DNA of 64,000 nt from Deinococcus sedimenti (GCF_014648135.1 NZ_BMQN01000010.1:1-64000); one strand, 5' to 3'; positions 20,701-30,513 are shown, counted from the stretch's first letter. Program-made: numbers and translations. The notes: generated by a model from the letters alone, not told the origin.

Positions 20701-22457
20701 GGCACGTACTCGGCGCCGGTGGGCGGGGTGTGCGCGATGACGATCTCGCTGGCCTGACCGGGCGCGTCGAAGGGCAGCGAGACGTTGCTGCTGCGCTGCT
20801 GCTGCGGGGGGGTGGCGGGGGTGGGGGCCTGGGCGGTCAGCGTGCCGGCGCTGCTCTGCGGGGCTTCGCAGCCCTGCGCCTGCAGCTGGGCGGTCGCGGT
20901 CAGCGGGCCGGGGGTCTGGACGGTCGCGCGGTAGCTGAGGGTGCGGGTCTCGCCGGGCGCGAGGGTGCCGCTGAGGTGGGTGGGGTCGGTGACCTGCAGG
21001 CCGGCGGGGACCTGTTCGGTCAGGTCGAAGTCCTGCGCGTCGGGGCCGGTGTTCGTGACGCGCAGAGCGACCGTGACGGTCTCGCCGAGTGTGGCGCTGC
21101 CGGGCATGTCGCGCTGCAGGTGCAGCGTGGTCCGTTCGGGCCGGACGTTGACCTGCACCTGCCGTTCCATGTCCCAGGGGGCCAGGCGCGCGGTGAAGGT
21201 CAGCGGGCCGGGTTGCGTGGCCGTGGTGGTGAGGGTTAGTTCGCCGGGCGTGGCGGCGCTGAGCGTGCCGGTCAGGTCGAGCGGATCGGTCTGGTTCGCG
21301 CCGCTGAGCGTGAGGTTCAGGGGCAGCTCGCCGGTGAAGGCGGTGCTGGCCTGGGCGCGCAGGGTGACGGTGTCGCCCTGGCAGACGTCCAGCTTGTCGG
21401 CGCTCAGGGTCAGGTCCACGCTGGGCCGGACCTGCACGACGGCGTCGGCGCGGCCCAGGGCGGGCACCGTGACGGGACCGCTGACGCTGACCTGCGCGCC
21501 GGGGACGGGGGCGGCCGTCACGGTGTACGTGCCCGGCGCGACCCGCTGGTCCAGTTGCCCGTCGACGTCCAGCGGGGTGGGTCCGGCCGTGACCTGCGCG
21601 CGGGTGGGGCGGCGTTCGCCCGGCAGGACCAGTTCGGCGCGGACGCCCAGCGTGCCGGTCTGGTCGACGCGGGCCACCGTGATAGGGGACGGCGCGCCGT
21701 CGCGCAGCAGGCTGAAGCCGACCGTGTTGCTGAACTGCCGCGCGGTGGCCGGCTGGCGCAGTTCGACCGTGTAGCGGCCGGGGCGGGCGGGCAGGGGCAG
21801 ATCGGTGGCCTGCAGGTCGGCGCTGACGGTCAGGGGGTACAGGTTGCCTTCGGCGTCGCGCAGGCGGGCTTCGAGTTCCTTGGGGCCGTCGCCGTCGTAC
21901 AGGCGCAGCATGTGGGCGTGGCCGTCGGTGTGGACGTTCACGGCCGCCACCCAGTCGCGGGAGTGCACGTTCACGCTCAGCTGATCGGCGTTCACTTCAG
22001 CACTGACGCCCGCCAGGCGGATGGCGAAGGTGTTCTTGCCGTTGCCGCTGGTGGCGGCGCGCAGGCGGTAGCGTCCGGCGGGCAGGTCCTGGTTGAGCAG
22101 GGTGGCCCAGTCGTGGTCACCGGGCGTGAAGGTGCGGGTCAGCAGGGTGCTGCCGTCCTCGCGCAGCACGCTGAAGGTGGTGGTCACGGGGCTGCGGCCG
22201 GCGTCGTACTGCTCGTCTCCGTAGTAGGTGTCGGCGCGGTAGTCGGCGGGGTCCAGGCGGGGGCTGTACAGTTCCAACCGGACGGGACCGGCCAGAGGGA
22301 CGTCCAGGAGCAGGTCCTGGTCCCCGACCGTCCACATCAGCCGGTCCCCGACGGAGGTCAGGGGCAGGCTGGTGCTGATGTCCTGCGCGCCCGCCGGGAC
22401 GCTCGCGGCCAGCAGGGCCGAGAGGGTCGTGGCGAAACGCTTGAAGTCCGGTTGCAC
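17709..22457 (-). CDS. Giant probable outer-membrane beta-barrel protein with DUF11-like repeats
   Basis: A 1582-residue protein with a signal peptide (residues 1-24, ending VPAGAQ). The first half has Ig-like and DUF11-like modules (LDLTGTLSAATPGEL, VTVALRVTNTGPDAQDF). A central segment reads TLERDTGKVLRQVTLQRN then VDYILDHRTGIITL, a block I associate with large surface proteins that carry a C-terminal barrel. Residues about 1050-1582 alternate polar and nonpolar positions with repeated short strands and turns, as in a beta-barrel. The last residue is Lys, not the usual aromatic. The start is GTG 22457 with GGAGG inside the end of the preceding gene, 3 nt after its stop. Topology is inferred, not shown. 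Confidence 0.8.
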   Translation of the reverse strand: MQPDFKRFATTLSALLAASVPAGAQDISTSLPLTSVGDRLMWTVGDQDLLLDVPLAGPVRLELYSPRLDPADYRADTYYGDEQYDAGRSPVTTTFSVLREDGSTLLTRTFTPGDHDWATLLNQDLPAGRYRLRAATSGNGKNTFAIRLAGVSAEVNADQLSVNVHSRDWVAAVNVHTDGHAHMLRLYDGDGPKELEARLRDAEGNLYPLTVSADLQATDLPLPARPGRYTVELRQPATARQFSNTVGFSLLRDGAPSPITVARVDQTGTLGVRAELVLPGERRPTRAQVTAGPTPLDVDGQLDQRVAPGTYTVTAAPVPGAQVSVSGPVTVPALGRADAVVQVRPSVDLTLSADKLDVCQGDTVTLRAQASTAFTGELPLNLTLSGANQTDPLDLTGTLSAATPGELTLTTTATQPGPLTFTARLAPWDMERQVQVNVRPERTTLHLQRDMPGSATLGETVTVALRVTNTGPDAQDFDLTEQVPAGLQVTDPTHLSGTLAPGETRTLSYRATVQTPGPLTATAQLQAQGCEAPQSSAGTLTAQAPTPATPPQQQRSSNVSLPFDAPGQASEIVIAHTPPTGAEYVPGSARLNGAPLPDPRRGASGTLYWTLPGPARLTGAALRGTVTYDLTHSGPLAELPAPALLARFTGDRSEVLQGRLNDADLNAARTLTSDQAAPTENAGAIKFPLQGTLIRIRDRINVTVEVPLDGPVNLLVNGQPVGEDRIGETTTDPGQGIRRLTFIGVPLKPGANTLHLGPDTVTVHLVGATTRIEITPINLTADGASPLRLKVRTLDASGNLTTQDSVTLRSTIDPIQGGANSATGTYTLPLQNGEGELTLQPQSTPTTLKLQIIQGQDVRPYTFDVTPGSSRVGVGLLSATLALDGQLNVADDLTWQARATYEGPLAGGKLYVAADRNGLPTEQDTLRRFSTFGDASTQTTPLQGIDPVAIRYDHPSFRAEYRTSSLPIDVLPVGEQLTALTVTSKSTPQVSGFVALVPEDRAQDTLTPERTRLLRLTRGDIAPGSDTLIVTTLERDTGKVLRQVTLQRNVDYILDHRTGIITLARALDDLDPAGNDIRVQATYRLNNPLAQRTLAYGAQVKYQTEQVSVGVAAVSLDGTVTTGARATYDNGTTRTDGLLAYAGGLQASADFSTKLGSSAIQARVRYQDGHYQGLAPITPGLTASATLSTQHTTQLSNSVQADYHNTLGTAPTDTQGGSVTARADYRAAPFSVGAGLKYAYGDQYGLGAVLSAGYHKAPFDVDLTHTQPLTGSAGGNLDPITTISTRYAVTDAITLGLTDEINWKTGQRATLTLDTRVGSANYQVAYDLPTASGQGNRARFGVTTTVPLTTQLTAGVRASATYDLQTRTPELGAGLDLNYKTQTLSATTGADLTYTNKGFGVVLRGGISGSLSDHLTLTADGLVEFGAGKNGQRAALGFAYRNRTVNALGSVRYVNGTLAGNQPELSSNLAAEYRQPTWAVRAALDTRTLLNDTGSFTAQLGLNGTYYVTDRVSVGAWGRVITQPGSQTTQLGYGLEASYRALPGTWITAGYNPQGFTGLGGPDTRRGAYIRLDLTLDETLGK

Positions 22458-22460
22458 GTG

Positions 22461-25223
22461 TCAGTACCTCCAGCTCAGATCTGGGTCGGTGGTGGCGGCG
22501 CGTGGCTCGCCCGTCCAGTCGAAGCGGTAGGTGAGGTTCAGTTCACCTGCCTCCACGGTACCGAAGTGAATATTTCTACCTTCTTTCAGGATGGCGCCGG
22601 CCGGCAGGGGATCGGTGAGGTTCACGTCCTCCAGGCGGCGCGGTGTGGTCAGCCGCAGCGTCACCACGTACCCGCCGTCTGCGGCGTACACGGCTTTTTC
22701 AAGTGTCACGTCGCCCATGGTCAGAGTGGTGCGGCGCAGCGCGTCCACCTGCCCGCCCAGCGGCGCGAGTGGGAAGTCCACGCTGGTCAGGCCGCGCACG
22801 AACACGGTCCGGGTGCCGCTCAGCCCGCCGTCCTGGGGGGTGTTCAGGGGCGGGTAGGGGGTGGTGTTGGGGTCGAGGCGCAGCGCCTGGCTGCCCAGCG
22901 CCACGTTCGGGAGCGAGTACCGGCCGCGCGCGTCGGTCAGCGCCTCGCGGCCTCCGGCCAGCAGGATGCGGGCGCGGGCGAGCGGCAGGTCCAGCAGCGG
23001 GTCGTACAGGCCGTTGCGGTTGCGGTCCACGAAGACCGTCCCGACGATGTCGGCCAGCGGCGCGAACTTCAACGGGTTGAGTTTCGTGGTGGCGGTCGCG
23101 ACGTTACTGGCGATGGCCTGCGCGCGCCCGCCGGCGCCCTGGCCGGTCACGACGGCCGTGTTCACCAGTTCGCCACTGGCGGCCGGGGTCACGCGGGTCT
23201 GGTAGCCGATGCTGACGTTGCCGCCCGCGGGGATCGCGGCGACCGTCCACTGCAGGGTGCCGTCCACAATGGTGGGGTCGGGGATGGGCTGGCCGTCCAG
23301 GGTGCTGGTGCCGGGCACGTACTCCAGACCGGTGGCGGGCGTGTCGGATATCACGGCGTCGTCGATGCTGGTCGTGGCGGACTCGTTGGTGATGGTCAGG
23401 GTGTACGTGAGCTTGTCGCCGTACGTGGCTTCGGTCGCGCTGACCACCTTGCGGATCAGCAGGCGGGCACTCCAGACGGGGGTCTGCACCTCGTTGCTGG
23501 CCATGGCCAGCGGCAGTTCCGTGCTGGCCATGCTGAAGGTGTTCAGCAGCGCCTCGCCGTCCAGGGCGCGGGTGGAGACCCGGGTGGTGACCGTCACGGC
23601 GCGGCTCTCTCCGGCGGCGAGGGTACCGACGGTCCACTGCACGGTCTGCGCGCCGGGCTGCCCGCCGATCACGCCGCCGCCACTGGCCTGCACGGCGTCC
23701 ACATGCGCCGGAATCGGGTCGGTCAGGACGACGTTCGTGAGGGGCTGACTGAACGGGTTACGGACCGTCAGGGTGTACGTGATCTGATCGCCGACGGCCA
23801 CCGTGCCGCCCACCGGGATGGGCTGCCCCGACGCGCCGCTGACCGCCGCGTACGTCTTGCGCAGGTCCGGCAGGCCGCTCTGCACGTCCCCGACCAGGTC
23901 GCGCGTGGCGTTCGTGGTGCCGCGCTCTCCGGCAATGGTGACCAGGGCGCTCAGTCCGCCGGGCTGCGCGTCGTAGCACACGCGGACGAACGCCGTCTGC
24001 CCGGGCCGGAGCGCCAGGGGCTGCACGAGCGGCTGCCCGTTCTCTCCGAACAGGGTGGCGGCCGCCTCTCCCTGCGGGTACGTGACCGTGACCCGGTACG
24101 AGTCCTGCACGTCCCCGGTGTTCTTCGCCGTGTGGTCGAAGCACACGAGCTGCCCGGTCACGGCGAAGGGCCGGCTCTGCGTGTCGGCGGCCGTACCTTC
24201 TGCCGCTTCCGGCTGCCCGACCGGGCCGATCGCCACGCCCGGCTGGTAGCGGACGTCCGCGGTGGCGCGGCCGCTGCTCTGATCCTGCCCGGTCTGGGCG
24301 GTGGCGGTGTTCTCGACCTGCTGGCCCTCGGCGGCCGCGCTCGCCAGCATCCGGAAGGTCAGCGTCACCTCGGCGCCCGGCGCCAGCGCTGGCACGCGGA
24401 CCCGCACGCCGCGCACGGGCGTCACCTCGGCGGAGGTCCACGTGCGGCCGTCCTGGGTGTACTCCAGGGTGCCGGCACTGGCCTGGGCGCTGCCCGGCAC
24501 GAAGGTCAGGCCACGCGCCACCTGCTCGGCCAGCAGGTCGGTCAGGATCACCTCGCGGCTTTCACCCTGACCGGAGTTGCGGGTGGTGACGGTCACGGTC
24601 GTCTCGGTCCCCGGGCGAACCACCGCCGGACTGAACGTCTTCTGCACGTTCAGCGCGGGCGGCGGCCCGACCCGCAGCACGCTCACGTTGTCCACGTCCG
24701 GTGACCCGCCGCCCGCGCACGAGGCGGTCAGGTTCACGAACGCGTTCCCGGCCGCTCCGGCCTGCGCGACCAGCAGCACCTGGGTCTGCGCGTCCGGATC
24801 CAGGGTCACGTTGGTCACGTCAGGTTCCTGTGGGTCGGGCTGCCCGTTGCCGTTCAGGTCGTGGATCACCTGCACGCTGGGCGTCACGGTACTCTCGGCC
24901 TCGGTGCGGGCCATCAGCGGCAGGGTGAAGCGGCTGTTGCCGGTGTTCACGACCGAGTATGTGAACACCGCCCGTTCGCCCGGCAGCACGGCGGCGCTTT
25001 GACCGGGCTGGATCACCGTTCCGTTCGGCGTGACGCTGACCGAGCAGACTGCCTGCACGACCGTCTGCACCTCGTTGGACCGGACCTGCACTGGGGTGAC
25101 CCCGTCAGGCGGGATGAATTCCGCCTGCGCCTGGTTCAGGATCACGGTCCCGGCGGGCGTCAACGCCTGCGCGGCAGACGCGAGTAGCAGGGCGGTCAGG
25201 GCCAGTGACGTGGACAGGTTCAC
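22461..25223 (-). CDS. Exported DUF11 / SdrD-B-like repeat protein
   Basis: A 920-residue exported protein. The signal peptide ends near ASAAQALT. Three or more DUF11 modules are visible ([55 protein letters not shown]). Near residue 770 is an SdrD-B/carboxypeptidase-regulatory-like domain ([19 protein letters not shown], then [17 protein letters not shown]). The motif [18 protein letters not shown] recurs in altered form in the downstream barrel protein, suggesting shared ancestry of modules. The start is GTG 25223 with GAGGAG upstream. The downstream barrel gene is translationally coupled to it. Confidence 0.85.
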   Translation of the reverse strand: MNLSTSLALTALLLASAAQALTPAGTVILNQAQAEFIPPDGVTPVQVRSNEVQTVVQAVCSVSVTPNGTVIQPGQSAAVLPGERAVFTYSVVNTGNSRFTLPLMARTEAESTVTPSVQVIHDLNGNGQPDPQEPDVTNVTLDPDAQTQVLLVAQAGAAGNAFVNLTASCAGGGSPDVDNVSVLRVGPPPALNVQKTFSPAVVRPGTETTVTVTTRNSGQGESREVILTDLLAEQVARGLTFVPGSAQASAGTLEYTQDGRTWTSAEVTPVRGVRVRVPALAPGAEVTLTFRMLASAAAEGQQVENTATAQTGQDQSSGRATADVRYQPGVAIGPVGQPEAAEGTAADTQSRPFAVTGQLVCFDHTAKNTGDVQDSYRVTVTYPQGEAAATLFGENGQPLVQPLALRPGQTAFVRVCYDAQPGGLSALVTIAGERGTTNATRDLVGDVQSGLPDLRKTYAAVSGASGQPIPVGGTVAVGDQITYTLTVRNPFSQPLTNVVLTDPIPAHVDAVQASGGGVIGGQPGAQTVQWTVGTLAAGESRAVTVTTRVSTRALDGEALLNTFSMASTELPLAMASNEVQTPVWSARLLIRKVVSATEATYGDKLTYTLTITNESATTSIDDAVISDTPATGLEYVPGTSTLDGQPIPDPTIVDGTLQWTVAAIPAGGNVSIGYQTRVTPAASGELVNTAVVTGQGAGGRAQAIASNVATATTKLNPLKFAPLADIVGTVFVDRNRNGLYDPLLDLPLARARILLAGGREALTDARGRYSLPNVALGSQALRLDPNTTPYPPLNTPQDGGLSGTRTVFVRGLTSVDFPLAPLGGQVDALRRTTLTMGDVTLEKAVYAADGGYVVTLRLTTPRRLEDVNLTDPLPAGAILKEGRNIHFGTVEAGELNLTYRFDWTGEPRAATTDPDLSWRY

Positions 25224-25359
25224 GGTGAGCTCCTCGGTGGGCGCACCAGCAGTGCGGTGAGAAAAGGGCGACGCACTCAACTGTGCGAAACTTCAAAAAG
25301 TCGTCTCAGTTTGGAGAAGGGCGCGCCCCACGCCAGCGCAGGGCACGCCCAAGCAGAAC

Positions 25360-27615
25360 TTACTTGATGTTGACGGTGATGGTCATCTCCAGCGTAGCGC
25401 TGGGGTCCAGGCTGCCGGGCTGGTTGCCGGTCTGGGCGGGGTCATCCACGGCGACGTACAAGGCGCTGCCGGTGGTGGGAGCCGTGGTGGTCCACGTGAC
25501 GTTGTCGGTGCTGTAGATGATGGTGGCCCCGCTGGTATCCGTGGAGCCGACGATGGTGTTGCCGCTGACGGAGCCGGTCACCGAGACGAGCGTCAGGTTG
25601 GCATTCAGGCTGTCGCTGAGGAAGAAGCGCTCGACGCGGGTGTTGTAGGTGTTCTTCGCGATGATCCTGTAGCTGTAGTTCACGCCCGGCGCGTACGAGG
25701 TGCGGCCCAGCGTGTTCATCGCGCTGTAGTCGGCCGGGTTGGCGATGGCCTTGGCATCGGTGCTGGTGCCGCTCGTGGCCGTCGTGCCGAGCACGTATTC
25801 GCTGTTGGCGGCGTAGGTGGTGGCGGTCTGGGTGAACTTGGCGACCGCCAGGGCGCCGTTCAGGGCCACCGTGATCTTGTCGTTGGTGTCGCTGGCCGTG
25901 ATGCCGCTGTACACCGCAGTGGCCGTCTGGTTGACCGTGTAGGCGGTCGTGCTGGTGGTGTAGGCGACCGGGTTGGTCCCGCCGGGCAGGGCCACGCCGG
26001 CACTCACGTTCAGGCTGCCGTTGGCGCTGACACTCCTGGTGGTGTAGACGTTGATCGTGGCCGTCTGGCCGGAGGCCGCGTCGGTGACCGACCGGGTGCC
26101 GGTCAGCGTGACGTCACCGGCAGTCGCGCTGCTGTATACGATGCCGACCAGTTGCTTGCTGCCGTCAAGCAGCGTGACGACGGTGTATCCGGACAGGGTG
26201 TACGTGTCGGCGTATTCGCCGGGGTTGACGACCGTCATCGGGAAGGACACGGTGTTCCCGGCGGTACCGGCCTGGGTGTTCAGGTCGGTGACCTGATCCT
26301 TGAACTGCATGGCCGGTGGGTAGATCGTGTCGTAGGTGGTGTCGTCGACCGTGGTGTCGGTGTCGTTGCCGGATTCGGCGCCGACGGCGACGTACACCGG
26401 GTAGGGCGTACCGGAGTCCTGATCGGGGTAGGACACGGTCACGTCGTAAGTACTGCTGCCGGTGGCGGCCACGGTAAGGCTGGTGGTGCTCAGGGTCACG
26501 GTGGCGACCGTGGTGCTGCCGTCCGGGTTGGTCTGCGTGACCGTGTAGACACCGGCGGTGCCTGTCGTGGCCACCACCTGGCTGTAGCCGGTGGCGGGGA
26601 AGGTCGTGCGGGGCACGACGCTCAGGGCGACGGTATCGGCGATGGCGGCGCCGTTCTTGACGGTGTTGGTGAAGGTCACCGAGTCGTTGAGGGCGTCGGC
26701 GTCGGCTTTGGGGTAGGCGATCTGCTCATCGCCAGAGACCGCGATCGGGGTGGATCCCGTGGGGCCGGTGGGCGAGGTGTAGCCGGGCGTGGTGGTGCTG
26801 CCGGTGGGGGGCGGGGTGACCGTACCGGTGCCGGGGTTCTGCGGATCGTTGGTCAGCTGCGCCTTGACGATCTTGGCGCTGCTGTACTGCCACCACAGGT
26901 CGTCGTAGCTGGGGGTGCCCGGGTCCTTCTGTTCGATGGCGCTCACGTTGGCGGTGCCGCTCCAGACCTGACCGGTGCCGATGGGGGTGGCGCCGACCAC
27001 GGCGTCGCCCACTCCGGTGGCGGCGTACGCCATGTAGAACGTCACCATGCCGGTGCTGGTCTCGACGGCGGGGGTACCGGGATCATCACCCTGGACGGGC
27101 AGCGTGAGGTTGATGTTGCCGCTGCCGTCCGCCGCGATCGGGGTGGCGGTGTCGCTGGCGGTGATGATGCCGTCGCCGTTGGTGTCGGGGTTGCTCAGGT
27201 AGTAGCGGACGTTGCTGACGCCCGTGGTGGCGTTGTTCGTCAGGGTGATGGTCTGCGCCGCGTTGCCGTTGTTGACGGCCACGTAGGCGAAGGCCACGCT
27301 GGTGCCCGGCACGACGTTCGTCCGCTGGTGGGTGGCGGGGGCGCCGGTCACGAGGTCGGTCGTGTCACTGTCGCCACCGGCCGGATAGGTGATGTTGAAG
27401 CCGTACTTGGGCAGCACGGTGGTGCTCACCGTGTTGGAGGAGCTGGTCATCGTGGACGCGGTGTTGGAAGGGTCCTGGAAGCTGGCCGTGGCGGTGTTGG
27501 TGATGGTCAGGCCCGCGTTGGTGAGGTTACCGGTACGGCTGACCGACGCCGTCTGCGCGGTGGCGGAGCCGACCGCCAGGGCGGCCATCAGGGTGAACAG
27601 GTGGGTCTTTTTCAT
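25360..27615 (-). CDS. Exported Thr/Ser-rich repeat protein of the surface cluster
   Basis: A 751-residue exported protein with signal peptide MKKTHLFTLMAALAVGSATA. The body is rich in Thr, Ser, Gly, Asp and Val with beta-sandwich-like strands such as VAFAYVAVNNGNAAQTITL, and calcium-loop-like NPDTNGDGIITASD. The final part (SYRIIAKNTYNTRVERFFLS, then LDPSATLEMTITVNIK) resembles a DUF11 module. GGAGG stands before the ATG. It is second in a row of five exported proteins. I do not recognise a named family for the whole. Confidence 0.8.
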   Translation of the reverse strand: MKKTHLFTLMAALAVGSATAQTASVSRTGNLTNAGLTITNTATASFQDPSNTASTMTSSSNTVSTTVLPKYGFNITYPAGGDSDTTDLVTGAPATHQRTNVVPGTSVAFAYVAVNNGNAAQTITLTNNATTGVSNVRYYLSNPDTNGDGIITASDTATPIAADGSGNINLTLPVQGDDPGTPAVETSTGMVTFYMAYAATGVGDAVVGATPIGTGQVWSGTANVSAIEQKDPGTPSYDDLWWQYSSAKIVKAQLTNDPQNPGTGTVTPPPTGSTTTPGYTSPTGPTGSTPIAVSGDEQIAYPKADADALNDSVTFTNTVKNGAAIADTVALSVVPRTTFPATGYSQVVATTGTAGVYTVTQTNPDGSTTVATVTLSTTSLTVAATGSSTYDVTVSYPDQDSGTPYPVYVAVGAESGNDTDTTVDDTTYDTIYPPAMQFKDQVTDLNTQAGTAGNTVSFPMTVVNPGEYADTYTLSGYTVVTLLDGSKQLVGIVYSSATAGDVTLTGTRSVTDAASGQTATINVYTTRSVSANGSLNVSAGVALPGGTNPVAYTTSTTAYTVNQTATAVYSGITASDTNDKITVALNGALAVAKFTQTATTYAANSEYVLGTTATSGTSTDAKAIANPADYSAMNTLGRTSYAPGVNYSYRIIAKNTYNTRVERFFLSDSLNANLTLVSVTGSVSGNTIVGSTDTSGATIIYSTDNVTWTTTAPTTGSALYVAVDDPAQTGNQPGSLDPSATLEMTITVNIK

Positions 27616-27695
27616 GCGGTCCTCCGTGGACGTTTGAGCAGCAGGGTGGGGGCGTTCAGGCGCGCGTGCACCTGGACGGTCCGGTGGGTGCGGGG

Positions 27696-28187
27696 TTATC
27701 TGACCTGGATGCGGTAGCCGAGTTTCAGGGTGTCGTTCACGCCGAGTTCCGCGATGGTCCAGCGGACGGTGGTGTACTCGCTGGGGTTGACGGTGACCTC
27801 GCGGGTGACGCTGCGGCCGTTTTCGGTGACGGTCACGGTCTTCTTGAGCGGGGCGGACGCGAAGGTCTTGCCGCCGTCGATCGAGTACTGGACGGTGGCG
27901 TCGTTCAGGCCGCTTTCCGGGGCCAGGTAGCGGGTGTCTTTGGGGACGGGCAGGGTCAGTGGGAGCTGGCGGACGGTTTTGCCGCTGGTGTTGCGGACGG
28001 TCACCACTTGGCTGATCACGTCGCCGGGCAGGACATTTTTGGGGTTGGGGGTGAGCTGTTCCGTGTCCTTGCCGTTCACCTTGATCGTCTTGACCAGTGA
28101 CATGACGAGGTTCAGGCTGACCGGGCTGGCGGTCTGCGCGGCGGTCATGCCTGCGATGCCAAGTATCAGGGTGAACTTCAGCTTCAT
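27696..28187 (-). CDS. Small exported single-domain DUF11-like protein
   Basis: A 163-residue exported protein with a signal peptide to about residue 20 and one beta-sandwich module (VVTVRNTSGKTVRQLPLTLP, SIDGGKTFASAPLKK, ending LGVNDTLKLGYRIQVR). AAGGAG is 6-7 nt before the ATG. It is the first gene of the surface cluster; the downstream gene begins 80 nt later. A subunit or chaperone-like role for the larger neighbours is speculation. Confidence 0.78.
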   Translation of the reverse strand: MKLKFTLILGIAGMTAAQTASPVSLNLVMSLVKTIKVNGKDTEQLTPNPKNVLPGDVISQVVTVRNTSGKTVRQLPLTLPVPKDTRYLAPESGLNDATVQYSIDGGKTFASAPLKKTVTVTENGRSVTREVTVNPSEYTTVRWTIAELGVNDTLKLGYRIQVR

Positions 28188-28499
28188 GTGATTCTCCTTC
28201 CAGTCGGGTCGTGATGGGACGCCGCGTTCCGTTGCACCAGAACTGAGGGAAGATTAAGAAGGGGGGTCTTACGTGCTGCTTACACGCGGGTGCGGGCGCC
28301 GTGGCGCGTGACAGACGGGGCGCACGGTTCTCATCTGGACGGCCGTGAGGTTTCTGTCTGATTTCCCGTCAGATACGGCAAAATTCACATTGCCCCGGTG
28401 CTGTGGTGGCCGAGGCCGTAGGGTCAAGCGAAGCTGACGTACCCCCGCCGGGGGCACCCGTGGCTGACCCCGGCGCGGCGGGCAGGTCGGCTGGGCAGG
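28188..28499. other. Intergenic region before the surface cluster
   Basis: About 310 bp between uppS (ends 28500) and the first surface-cluster gene. It should hold the cluster promoter on the minus strand, but I see no convincing -35/-10 pair. It is AT-richer than its surroundings near 28250 and 28360-28390. Confidence 0.5.
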
Positions 28500-29333
28500 T
28501 CAGCGGCCGAAGCGGCGGTCGCGGCCCTGGTAGTCGCGTAGGGCCCTCAGGAAGTCCACGCGGCGGAACCCGGGCCAGTACACGTCGCAGAAGTAGTACT
28601 CGGAGTACACGCTCTGCCACAGCATGAAGCCCGACAGGCGGATCTCGCCGCTGGTGCGGATGATGAAATCCGGGTCGGGTGTGTCGGCGGCGTACAGGTG
28701 CGCGCTGATGTCGTCCGGGCTGAGGGCCTGCGCCGCCTGGGCCAGGGTCAGTCCGGCGCTGACCTGCGTGTTCAGGTGCGCCTTGACGGCGTCCACGATC
28801 TCCTCGCGGCCGCCGTAGCCGACGGCGATGTTCAGGCGCATGCCGTCGTAATGGGCGGTCTTGGCTTCCAGATCGTTCAGTGCCGCGAGCACCTGCGCGG
28901 GGAAGCCCGCGTGCTGGCCGATGGCGCGCACGCGCACGCGGTTGGCGTGAATGCGGGGGTCGGTGGCCAGGGCGCGCGCTTCTTTTTCCAGCAGGGACAG
29001 GATGTGCGCGAGTTCCTGCGGGTCGCGGCTCTTGTTGTCGGTGGACAGGACCCAGATGGTGGCGGCGGGAATGCCGAGTTCCAGACACCACTGAAGGACC
29101 TCATGGGCTTTGTCCGCGCCGATGGAGTGGCCCAGTTCGCGCTGCAGGCCGCTGGCCCGGGCGAAGCGGCGGTTGCCGTCCAGAATCAGACCCAGGTGCT
29201 GCGGCAGCCTTCCGTGCTCGCGGACCTCGCGGGCGAGGCGCTGTTCGTACCCCCAGACCAGGGCATTCCGGACCGAGTTCCTGAGGGTCTGAACGGTCCG
29301 GACGAGCAGTTGGGCGGCGGCAGGAGACTTCAC
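28500..29333 (-). CDS. uppS: Isoprenyl (undecaprenyl) diphosphate synthase
   Basis: A 277-residue cis-prenyltransferase that makes the C55 lipid carrier for peptidoglycan and surface sugars. The first motif reads LILDGNRRFAR, with the catalytic Asp; Arg replaces the more usual Gly-Arg-Trp wording, as in several actinobacterial and archaeal members. Later motifs VGYGGREEIVDAV, RTSGEIRLSGFMLWQ and YSEYYFCDVYWPGF are all present. The start is GTG at 29333, set by TAAACT 6 nt upstream. The N-terminus is about 45 residues longer than in E. coli UppS. Confidence 0.93.
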   Translation of the reverse strand: MKSPAAAQLLVRTVQTLRNSVRNALVWGYEQRLAREVREHGRLPQHLGLILDGNRRFARASGLQRELGHSIGADKAHEVLQWCLELGIPAATIWVLSTDNKSRDPQELAHILSLLEKEARALATDPRIHANRVRVRAIGQHAGFPAQVLAALNDLEAKTAHYDGMRLNIAVGYGGREEIVDAVKAHLNTQVSAGLTLAQAAQALSPDDISAHLYAADTPDPDFIIRTSGEIRLSGFMLWQSVYSEYYFCDVYWPGFRRVDFLRALRDYQGRDRRFGR

Positions 29334-29339
29334 GCTGTC

Positions 29340-29345
29340 AGTTTA
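29340..29345 (-). promoter_or_regulatory. Leaderless -10 box of uppS
   Basis: Minus-strand TAAACT, 6 nt before GTG 29333. Confidence 0.6.
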
Positions 29346-29451
29346 CCGTCTGCGCCGCAGCGCGCATCCGCGGAAAGGACCACGGGCAGCCAGGTCGGTC
29401 AGCGCCGTCAGGAGCTGACGCCAGCCCCGGGTGGTGCGGACCCGGAGCCGC

Positions 29452-30513
29452 CTATTCCGGGCCGAAGAGCGGCGCGGCGTGCGCCTGGGCGAGGTGCAGG
29501 GCCTTGTGGTCCAGACGGGACAGGGCGGCGGTCCTCACGTCCTGCGGGTCCGGACCGCCGTCCGCGCGGTACAGGTGCAGGGTGATGCGGCGGTGGGTCA
29601 TGGTGTGCGTCACCTGCCCCAGGGCCGGGCCGGGCGTGGCGTGCAGGCGCGTGCAGAGGTCGGCGAGTGCGCCGGTCTGCGCGCCGGGCGCCCCGGGTTC
29701 GAAGGGCTGCGTGGGGAGTCCCATGAGGCCGCCCAGCAGCGGGCCCGCCCGGCGTTCCAGCACGGCGCACACCGGCGTGCCGATCAGGACGGCGACGGCG
29801 TGCACCTCCTGCGCGGCGGGCCGCGCTTTCGGGGCAGGGTACGCCGTGGGCGTGCCGAGCACGTGCGCCTGACACCAGGGCCGCAACGGGCACGCCGGGC
29901 ACTGCGGGGTTCTGGGCGTGCAGAGGGTGGCGCCCAGGTCCATGACAGCCTCGTTCCAGGCGCCGGGACGCGCCGGGTCCAGCAGAGCGTCCGCGTGGCC
30001 CTGCACCCAGGCGGGTGTGGGATGCGTCTGGGCGTGCAGGCGCGCCAGCACGCGGCGGACGTTGCCGTCGTTCACGGCGCGAGCCTCGTTGCCGGTCAGG
30101 CTGCTCAGGGCGGCGGCGGTGTACGGCCCGACGCCCGGCAGGGCCAGCCAGCCGACGAAGTCCTGCGGGAAGCCGTGGGTGGCGACGTGCTGCGCGGCGC
30201 GGTGCAGGTTGCGGGCGCGGGCGTAGTAGCCGCAGCCTTCCCAGGCTTTCAACACCTCGCTTTCGGGCGCGGCGGCCAGGGCCTGCACGGTGGGGAAGGT
30301 GTCCAGGAACCGCTGGTAGTAGGTCAGGCCACGGGCGACCTGCGTCTGCTGGAGGAGCACCTCGGCCACCCAGGCGCGGTAGGGGTCCCGCCGGCCTTCC
30401 TGTCCCTGCCGCCAGGGCAGGTCGCGGCCCTGCCGGTCGAACCAGTTCAGCAGCGCGGCGCGCAGTTCGGTCAGCTGGGCGGGCGTGAACGGGGTGGGGG
30501 TGAACGCGGGCAC
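29452..30513 (-). CDS. mutY: A/G-specific adenine glycosylase MutY
   Basis: A 353-residue base-excision-repair enzyme that removes adenine opposite 8-oxoguanine. Catalytic Glu51 is in EVLLQQTQV, the helix-hairpin-helix is [12 protein letters not shown] (125-136), and the catalytic Asp149 is in VNDGNV. The [4Fe-4S] ligands Cys198, 205, 208 and 214 keep the C-x6-C-x2-C-x5-C spacing. The C-terminal NUDIX-like 8-oxoG recognition domain begins near residue 235. The start is GTG 30513, fixed by TACACT 6 nt upstream. Confidence 0.95.
   Translation of the reverse strand: MPAFTPTPFTPAQLTELRAALLNWFDRQGRDLPWRQGQEGRRDPYRAWVAEVLLQQTQVARGLTYYQRFLDTFPTVQALAAAPESEVLKAWEGCGYYARARNLHRAAQHVATHGFPQDFVGWLALPGVGPYTAAALSSLTGNEARAVNDGNVRRVLARLHAQTHPTPAWVQGHADALLDPARPGAWNEAVMDLGATLCTPRTPQCPACPLRPWCQAHVLGTPTAYPAPKARPAAQEVHAVAVLIGTPVCAVLERRAGPLLGGLMGLPTQPFEPGAPGAQTGALADLCTRLHATPGPALGQVTHTMTHRRITLHLYRADGGPDPQDVRTAALSRLDHKALHLAQAHAAPLFGPE

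Noticed and set aside
17697..21239. A 1180-residue open frame on the plus strand, rich in Gly, Ala and Val
   Set aside because: It is antisense to the barrel protein gene and has low-complexity composition from GC-rich codon bias; there is no ribosome site or domain.
21555..24704. A 1049-residue plus-strand open frame
   Set aside because: Shadow of the minus-strand surface-protein genes with Arg/Gly/His-rich composition.
26152..27717. A 521-residue plus-strand open frame
   Set aside because: Antisense shadow of the 751-residue surface protein gene; Gly/Val/Arg composition only.
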